Below are positions 6,738 through 8,613 of a stretch of 8,613 nucleotides of DNA, piece by piece. A model generated the notes under the pieces. The model was given only the letters and a program-made list of their open reading frames with translations. It had not been told where the DNA came from and did no database searches. The translations under genes and the position numbers were made by a program. The number at the start of each line of letters is the position of its first letter. The first letter of the stretch is position 1. Origin of the DNA: Gemmatimonadota bacterium (GTDB lineage Bacteria > Gemmatimonadota > Gemmatimonadetes > Longimicrobiales > Gaopeijiaceae); the NCBI GenBank assembly GCA_024638395.1, contig JAHEKK010000111.1, positions 1 to 8,613 of the forward strand, written 5' to 3'.

Positions 6738-7754
6738 TCATTCCGCCCGCCTGGCCATCTTGGCCGACAGGATGCTGATGAGCCCACCCAGCATCACGTA
6801 TCCCACCACCACTTCGAGCATGGCGACGAGTTGTGCCGGTACGGACATGGGAGTCACGTCGCCGTACCCCAGCGTCGTGAGCGTGACGACGCTGAAGTAG
6901 AACGGGGAGAGGGAGGTCGGGTGGTCGCCCAGGTCGAGAGCTACATGGGAATAGGCCGCGCCGAAGGCTGCCGTGATCAGAGCCGTGGCCAACGCCCACC
7001 GCTTGAGGCTCCGACCACAGTCGGAGGTGAGCCACCAGAGACGGTAGAGAACCCCGTTGAGACGCGTCGAGGTCCGGAATTCATGGAGGAAGTTCTCGTC
7101 CATGATGGTCCGTCGGACCCGGTAGGCTCCGGTGAAGTCGGTGGTGGCGATCTCCGCTCCGATCCAGTAGGCCGTATCGTATCCGGAGACGCCTCGGAGC
7201 CGAGCCGCCGCCAGCCGGGCACCGGCAAAGTTCGCCCTGTCGATCCGGCTGGCCTGCAGATCGGCCTCTCTCAGGTCTGCCCGGTCCAGGTTGGCATCTC
7301 TCAGGTCGGCGTCCCGGAGCCGGCATCCCACCATCTTGGCGGCACGCAGATCGGCGCCCTCGAGTTTCGCTTTGGTAAAGGTCGCGCCCTCCAGGTCCGC
7401 ATTGAAAAAGTCTGCGCCGCGAAGATCCGCGCCGCCGAATCCGACCCGCCGGGCCTCAACGTCCGAGAGGTCCGCGCCGCGGAGCACGGCTCCCAGCAGC
7501 TCGGCGCCGTCCAGCCGCGCCCGGTCGAGGATGGCCTCGGTCAAGGTTGCACCGACCAGCGTGGCACCCCGCAGGTCGGCCCCCTGCAAGTTGGCCCCGG
7601 TGAGATCGACCCCCGATAGGTTGGCGCCCTGGAGATCGGCGCCCACAAGCCGCGCGCCCCGCAGGCCGCCTCCCTCGGCGCGCTCACGGAGTGCATCGAC
7701 AGCACCTTCTGGCTCGGAGGTCGGTCCTCCGGGCCGATCGTCAACTTCGGGCAC
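6738..7754 (-). CDS. Pentapeptide-repeat protein fused to a two-TM potassium channel domain
   Basis: A 338-residue membrane protein with two clear parts. Residues 34-188 form about 31 uninterrupted pentapeptide repeats of the A(D/N)LxG type (ADLQG, ANLSG, ADLRG and so on), predicted to fold as a right-handed quadrilateral beta-helix in the cytoplasm. One repeat (VEARR) lacks the central Leu/Phe. A linker of about 60 residues (GYDTAYWIGAEI, then NFLHEFR, then LWWLTSDCGRSLKRW) leads to a pore module. This consists of TM1 (ALATALITAAFGAAYSHVAL), a pore helix (FYFSVVTLT), the selectivity filter TLGYGD (294-299) and TM2 (VAMLEVVVGYVMLGGLISIL), ending in a basic tail. The pore belongs to the Ion_trans_2 family, so it is probably a tetrameric K+ channel. 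The repeat helix may act as a gating, docking or scaffold domain. The start is GTG 7754, with GGGGAG 4 nt upstream. No RCK or cyclic-nucleotide domain is present. Confidence 0.9.
   Translation of the reverse strand: MPEVDDRPGGPTSEPEGAVDALRERAEGGGLRGARLVGADLQGANLSGVDLTGANLQGADLRGATLVGATLTEAILDRARLDGAELLGAVLRGADLSDVEARRVGFGGADLRGADFFNADLEGATFTKAKLEGADLRAAKMVGCRLRDADLRDANLDRADLREADLQASRIDRANFAGARLAAARLRGVSGYDTAYWIGAEIATTDFTGAYRVRRTIMDENFLHEFRTSTRLNGVLYRLWWLTSDCGRSLKRWALATALITAAFGAAYSHVALDLGDHPTSLSPFYFSVVTLTTLGYGDVTPMSVPAQLVAMLEVVVGYVMLGGLISILSAKMARRAE
6858..6875 (-). other. Potassium selectivity filter codons (TLGYGD)
   Basis: Encodes Thr-Leu-Gly-Tyr-Gly-Asp, the K+ channel signature (TVGYGD in the archetype). 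The Val-to-Leu change is common in prokaryotic two-TM channels and keeps the GYG carbonyl ladder. Confidence 0.9.
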
Positions 7755-7773
7755 CGGGCTCCCCGCTCGTCGT

Positions 7774-7779
7774 TAGAAT
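7774..7779 (+). promoter_or_regulatory. Possible -10 element for yigZ in the divergent intergenic region
   Basis: TAGAAT differs from TATAAT at one position and would put transcription start near 7786, about 45 nt before the proposed yigZ start. No good -35 hexamer sits 16-18 bp upstream (the 17-bp position reads GCACCG), so this is only a candidate. The 77-bp gap must also hold the promoter of the channel gene, which reads the other way; I could not pick one out. Confidence 0.3.
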
Positions 7780-7831
7780 GGAGATCGTGCACCTGTATCG
7801 GCCTGATCCACTCCCGATTTGAGGCTTTCGA

Positions 7832-8452
7832 CTGAGCGCGTTTCCCATTCCCGCCGGCCGCACCGAGTTCCAGGAGGTGGTGAAGAGGAGCCGCTTTCTG
7901 ACCTCTCTGGGCCACGCCGCGGACGAAAGCGACGTGCGGGCCTTCATCGCTTCGGTGAGGGAGGACCATCCGGGGGCGACGCACCATTGCTGGGCCTACA
8001 ACCTGGGCCCGCCGGGCGACACGGCGCGGATCGGGATGAGTGACGACGGAGAGCCCCGAGGGACGGCAGGCCGCCCCATGCTGTCGGCCCTGCTCCACGC
8101 CGACATCGGGGAGGTCGTGGCCGTGTGCGCCCGCTACTACGGCGGCACGAACCTGGGGACGGGAGGCCTGGTCCGAGCCTACGGAGGTGGGGTCCGGGGC
8201 GCTCTCGAACAGACGGCCACGCTCGACAAGGTGGATCGCGTCCGGCTGCGCATTTCCGTCGGATACGAGCACGCGGACGCGGTTGAGCGCCTCCTTACCA
8301 GGATGGCCGCCCCTGTCGAGGATCGATCCTACACCGAGGTCGTCCGGTTGACCTGCGGGATCGACCGTGAGCTGCGGGCGGTGTTTCTCCAGTCACTGGC
8401 CGACGCCACCCAGGGAGGTGCGGAGGTCGAGTGCGACCCGGATGCGGCGTGA
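7832..8452 (+). CDS. yigZ: YigZ/IMPACT-family protein, probable CTG start
   Basis: A conserved cytoplasmic protein of the UPF0029/IMPACT family. The eukaryotic member regulates the Gcn2 stress kinase; the bacterial role is unsettled. The N-terminal domain shows VKRSRF (17-22), HPGATHHCWAY (46-56), SDDGEPRGTAGRPML (70-84) and ARYYGGTNLGTGGLVRAYGGG (100-120), all family hallmarks. Residues from about 135 on form the ferredoxin-like C-terminal domain. The first in-frame ATG/GTG-type codon is GTG 7877, which would remove 15 residues ahead of VKRSRF. The frame stays open back to 7823, and its upstream sequence, (L)SAFPIPAGRTEFQEVVKRSRF, aligns without gaps to the E. coli YigZ N-terminus as I recall it (SWLIPAAPVTVVEEIKKSRF). 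Counting to that Phe gives 22 residues in both. CTG 7832 sits there, with TTGAGG ending 7 nt upstream. I therefore propose a CTG start and 206 residues, close to the usual length. It is divergent from the channel gene. Confidence 0.9.
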   Translation: MSAFPIPAGRTEFQEVVKRSRFLTSLGHAADESDVRAFIASVREDHPGATHHCWAYNLGPPGDTARIGMSDDGEPRGTAGRPMLSALLHADIGEVVAVCARYYGGTNLGTGGLVRAYGGGVRGALEQTATLDKVDRVRLRISVGYEHADAVERLLTRMAAPVEDRSYTEVVRLTCGIDRELRAVFLQSLADATQGGAEVECDPDAA

Positions 8453-8613
8453 CTTCCGGCCTGGGCTCGGGAGGGGTCGCGACCCATGGGGCCGGCTACC
8501 CTACGACACGCGGGACGACCCGACGCACCATGACAACCATGAGCGCCGGCCCGTCCCGCGAGAGGACTCGACCCCGGCCCCTACAGGCCAGGGTTCGAGA
8601 TCCGATTGGGGTT
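8453..8613. other. Non-coding or gene-end region after yigZ
   Basis: I see no convincing complete gene in these 161 bp. A plus-strand frame opens at ATG 8530 (MTTMSAGPSRERTRP, open to the edge) without a good ribosome site. On the minus strand, the last codons before TAG 8583-8581 read NPNRISNPGL, which could be the tail of a gene entering from the right and converging on yigZ. Neither can be decided from so short a stretch. The region also contains a 12-bp perfect palindrome (8474-8485) and two interleaved inverted repeats. There is no classical hairpin plus T-run terminator. Confidence 0.4.
8489..8560. repeat. Interleaved inverted repeats downstream of yigZ
   Basis: Arm A, GGGCCGGC (8489-8496), pairs with GCCGGCCC (8545-8552). 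Arm B, CGCGGGACG (8509-8517), pairs with CGTCCCGCG (8552-8560). The order A-B-A'-B' is that of a pseudoknot or of two alternative hairpins. The arms are very GC-rich, so chance is a real possibility. If transcribed, the region could help end or protect the yigZ transcript. Confidence 0.4.

Noticed and set aside
7100..7680. Repetitive GC-rich 15-bp periodicity that could look like a tandem DNA repeat
   Set aside because: It is explained by pentapeptide codons (5 codons per repeat) and the units differ at the DNA level.
6738..7754. Pentapeptide protein as a quinolone-resistance (Qnr-like) gyrase protector
   Set aside because: The C-terminal two-TM pore and the selectivity filter make it a membrane channel, and the repeats lack the loops of Qnr proteins.
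8474..8485. GGGTCGCGACCC perfect palindrome after the yigZ stop
   Set aside because: No loop and no T-run, so not a normal terminator; GC-rich palindromes of 12 bp are common at this base composition.

Overview
This is a GC-rich, densely coding stretch of bacterial chromosome with eight recognisable genes, one of them cut by the window edge, and no mobile elements, RNA genes or CRISPR. An outer-membrane-type beta-barrel protein, a periplasmic binding protein and signal peptides point to a diderm (Gram-negative-type) bacterium. The high GC, the Wzi-like barrel and the overall gene style recall Gemmatimonadota or a similar soil or marine lineage. That taxonomic guess is an inference, and no marker gene here settles it.

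Layout. Going leftwards (minus strand) from a divergent intergenic region at 7755-7831 come: (1) a pentapeptide-repeat protein fused to a two-TM potassium-channel module (7754-6738); (2) an HDOD-domain protein 28 bp downstream (6709-5876); (3) a 100-130 bp gap with a Fur-box-like palindrome at 5788-5806; (4) feoA and feoB, the ferrous iron uptake pair; (5) a small secreted protein with a tentative chalcone-isomerase-like domain; (6) a Wzi-like outer-membrane beta-barrel protein; (7) a BtuF-like periplasmic substrate-binding protein; (8) the N-terminus of a BtuC/FecCD-type ABC permease running off the left edge. To the right, on the plus strand, is yigZ (IMPACT family), followed by about 160 bp without a convincing gene.

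How they fit together. Genes 4-8 look like one transcription unit. Four junctions are stop/start overlaps (TTGA, GTGA, GTGA, and GTGATG before the permease), and the fifth is a gap of 47 bp or less. With a Fur-like site at the head, this suggests an iron-responsive operon. It joins Feo-type Fe2+ transport in the inner membrane to an outer-membrane barrel, a secreted small protein and an ABC importer of the cobalamin/haem/siderophore class. The middle two genes are the least understood and give the window its main novelty: they may be periplasmic and outer-membrane partners of a metal or metal-chelate uptake route. The channel and HDOD genes are probably a separate pair concerned with membrane ion flux and signalling.
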